Below the pieces are notes generated by a model. It made no database searches, was not told the DNA's origin, and saw nothing but the letters and a program-made list of their open reading frames with translations. This document shows positions 55,256-56,980 of a stretch of 56,980 nt of DNA, piece by piece (position 1 is the first letter of the stretch; every line of letters starts with the position of its first letter). A program made the translations under genes and the position numbers. Source of the DNA: a marine bacterium B5-7 (lineage in GTDB: Bacteria; Pseudomonadota; Gammaproteobacteria; Arenicellales; CAJQKF01); contig BQJD01000023.1 in NCBI GenBank assembly GCA_021604525.1, positions 1 through 56,980 of the forward strand, read 5' to 3'.

Positions 55256-56368
55256 TTACTCGTCAGGAATAAATCCCCTCTCTCGTAAATGATCCAAAGC
55301 GATCTGTACTGCCGGGTGATCATCATCATTGGCTTGATAATAAAGTTCGTAGTATCGCCGATCTCCTATTCTTTTTCGAAAATCGTTGGCTATGGCCACC
55401 CAATCGTCATAGGTTCCTGATGGACGACCGAAATTCAGACGGGTACCCAATTCATTTACGCCTTCTTTAAAGAAGTCCGGTGCCTGTGTATCTAGCCAGG
55501 ACCCGCTCATCCGGTGTCCCAATTCATGATTGGCTACCTGCCAGGTTGCGATATCATCTCCGAGGTCGCGCACCAGTATGAGAGGCCTCCCGTAACTCGT
55601 GATTGGATCCCTCGCCCAGGTGATTCCCTCTAATGAAGGCGGGACATTGACTCCACGAATGGCGACCTGCTTCATAAATTCCGGTTTCGATAATAATTGT
55701 GCGACTGTGGGAATATCCAGATCAGCACGATATTGTGAAATCAGATCACCGTGTGTCTTTATTAGTGATACTTTCGACGAGTCTAGTGCTTTAACAAAGT
55801 TTTCCTGCCGATCGGGCGAAATCGCTGGTATGTCGTTCTGAGTAGCGTATGGACGGCTTGGGCGTGTATTGAATCCTGGTCGTGCGAATCCGCGTCGAAC
55901 AAAAGAGCCTACACGACCAAAAATGCTGACGTAGGTACGCCCATTGAAGTCGATGTTCTGCATGGGCGCATCGCCAGCATACAGATAAGGGCTACTGGTT
56001 TGATTGCCAGGATCTGTACTCAGAAAGCGTGACAGACAGGGATCATAATAACGTGCCTGATCGTAAGAAAGACACGGTGTGTCCCACTTCATACCGGCAA
56101 ACGATGGCGCAACACTATTCGATGGAGCGGTAGTGCCACCTTGTGGTCGATAGGCATATCGATCAGATACGACCCCATGACCATTTGTAATCAGAACACT
56201 GCTCGAACGGAAATTCGAAGTCACATAATATTCTGAAATCTCAGGCACAAATGCCGACGATACTTGCGGCACCATAAGCAGTGCAAAAAGAGAAAAAACG
56301 ACCAGAATTAAAACAGGCTGGAAGAGAGTTGATTGCCCTTCCCGGGCATTTCCTTGTATTGATGACAT
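55256..56368 (-). CDS. Small RHS-core protein with HELGH zincin-like C-terminus
   Basis: A 370-residue protein. A hydrophobic segment (about 16-39) is a signal peptide or anchor. Residues about 60-140 carry the RHS-repeat core: YAYRPQGGTTAPSNS, FAGMKWDT, then ARYYDP (105-110), SRFLSTDP and YLYAGDAPMQNIDFNGR, the typical RHS end sequence. No upstream RHS repeats are present, so the shell is not encoded. The C-terminal part has NHELGHRMSG with the HExxH-type motif HELGH at 281-285 and Glu at 302/306, suggesting a zincin metallopeptidase. By analogy with polymorphic toxins it may be a truncated or stand-alone toxin. No immunity gene is recognised beside it. Confidence 0.82.
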   Translation of the reverse strand: MSSIQGNAREGQSTLFQPVLILVVFSLFALLMVPQVSSAFVPEISEYYVTSNFRSSSVLITNGHGVVSDRYAYRPQGGTTAPSNSVAPSFAGMKWDTPCLSYDQARYYDPCLSRFLSTDPGNQTSSPYLYAGDAPMQNIDFNGRTYVSIFGRVGSFVRRGFARPGFNTRPSRPYATQNDIPAISPDRQENFVKALDSSKVSLIKTHGDLISQYRADLDIPTVAQLLSKPEFMKQVAIRGVNVPPSLEGITWARDPITSYGRPLILVRDLGDDIATWQVANHELGHRMSGSWLDTQAPDFFKEGVNELGTRLNFGRPSGTYDDWVAIANDFRKRIGDRRYYELYYQANDDDHPAVQIALDHLRERGFIPDE

Positions 56369-56736
56369 AACAATCTCCTTGTTGGCATCGTCAATCCGAC
56401 CATATCAATCCATTGTTGTTGGGGGCATTATTATTCAATACTTCGCAATGGGCAATTATAATTCCAGGAAAATGGGGTTATAACCGAAACGGGCCAATAA
56501 TCAGCCTGAGAAACGGACATGGGACTTCGTGTTTTCATGGCAGTTCAACCAAACAGATACTCGCCCAACGTCATTCAATCAAATCAATCGGGTTGCGGTA
56601 TGCAAAATTTATCAATCGAAATTTAATGCTCGTGAATATTGTTCTCTTGGGAACTTGATAACAAATTCGACCAGTCTGAAATGCGGTACAATGCAAATTC
56701 ATGGACTTAAGTTGAATCATCAAAAGGAATTGAAAT
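56369..56736. other. Intergenic region between RHS-core gene and leader-protein gene
   Basis: 368 AT-rich bases between divergent genes. I see no gene or structured RNA in it. TACAAT at 56687-56692 and AAGGA at 56724-56728 are the candidate -10 and ribosome site for the gene at 56737; no good -35 is present. Confidence 0.55.
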
Positions 56737-56980
56737 ATGACATCTCGCAGAAAGTTAATTAAATCTCTGGTCATTGGTGGAAGTACTGCAGAACTGACAG
56801 GGATTTTGCCGTCCAAATGGGTAACGCCCATCGTTGAAACCGTAGCCCTGCCAGCTCACGCCCTGACTACGGGCCCATCAGGCCCATCGTTTAACTGTGG
56901 CTCGGCGAGCGCGATCGATTTGGAACCAGCGCCCCAACCTGACGGTAACCTGATGGATGCCATTGAACTGACTTTCGATT
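56737..56980 (+). CDS. Partial exported protein with Tat-like LPAHA leader
   Basis: The frame runs from ATG 56737 (AAGGA 8 nt upstream) off the right edge, giving about 81 residues. It begins SRRKLIKSLVIGG, then SKWVTPIVETVALPAHALTT, a leader closely matching the one in the glycine-rich protein at 42187: twin Arg, GG, KW..P, LPAHA and TT in the same order. After the leader comes GPSGPSFNCGSASAIDL, unrelated to the glycine-rich body. The mature function cannot be judged from the fragment. Confidence 0.85.
   Translation, partial: MTSRRKLIKSLVIGGSTAELTGILPSKWVTPIVETVALPAHALTTGPSGPSFNCGSASAIDLEPAPQPDGNLMDAIELTFD

Overview
The window reads as chromosomal DNA of a gammaproteobacterium, probably a free-living or marine lineage outside the enterics. 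The evidence is gene order: zapA - 6S RNA - 5-formyl-THF cyclo-ligase facing ygfB - pepP - ubiH - ubiI; radC - rpmB - rpmG facing coaBC - dut; ssb - MFS transporter facing uvrA; plus Fur, HrpA and ParC of gammaproteobacterial type. I see no insertion sequences, tRNA or rRNA genes, CRISPR array or prophage. The strain cannot be named from the sequence.

Layout. 1-6.7 kb, minus strand: hrpA helicase (C-terminus beyond the left edge), a cyclophilin, an EVE-domain protein, a YmdB-type phosphodiesterase, 5-formyl-THF cyclo-ligase, 6S RNA, zapA and a ZapB-like coiled coil. 7.0-13.0 kb, plus strand: ygfB-pepP-ubiH-ubiI (the last two are ubiquinone hydroxylases), fur and a PfkB-family kinase. 13.0-21.9 kb is an envelope/stress block: an ECF-type sigma factor and its membrane anti-sigma factor, a divergent SLC13-type transporter, a secreted subtilase, a large exported protein and an outer-membrane beta-barrel protein. 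22.1-26.7 kb: methyltransferase, CoA transferase, ChaC-like cyclotransferase, IF-1, and a small exported protein coupled to a fatty acid desaturase. 26.9-29.9 kb: rpmG, rpmB, radC, coaBC, dut. 30.1-37.1 kb: sucA-sucB-lpdA followed directly by an algC-type phosphohexomutase. 37.1-46.1 kb is accessory: two unknown proteins, a GGDEF-EAL protein, DNA-3-methyladenine glycosylase I, a glycine-rich Tat-leader protein and a 777-residue repeat protein. 46.3-55.2 kb is housekeeping: an amino-acid racemase, parC, a ProXp-type deacylase, ssb, an MFS transporter and uvrA. 55.2-57.0 kb: a small RHS-core protein with a zincin motif, and the start of a second Tat-leader protein.

Most worth following up. (1) The anti-sigma factor has a periplasmic domain resembling a subtilase propeptide, and a secreted subtilase with a similar pre-catalytic module is encoded 2.5 kb away; a protease-gated envelope response is a reasonable hypothesis. 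(2) Two otherwise unrelated proteins share a distinctive leader (SRR...KW..P...V.LPAHA). (3) A stand-alone RHS core carries an HELGH metallopeptidase-like C-terminus. (4) The cyclophilin gene appears to have two usable starts, one giving a secreted and one a cytoplasmic form.
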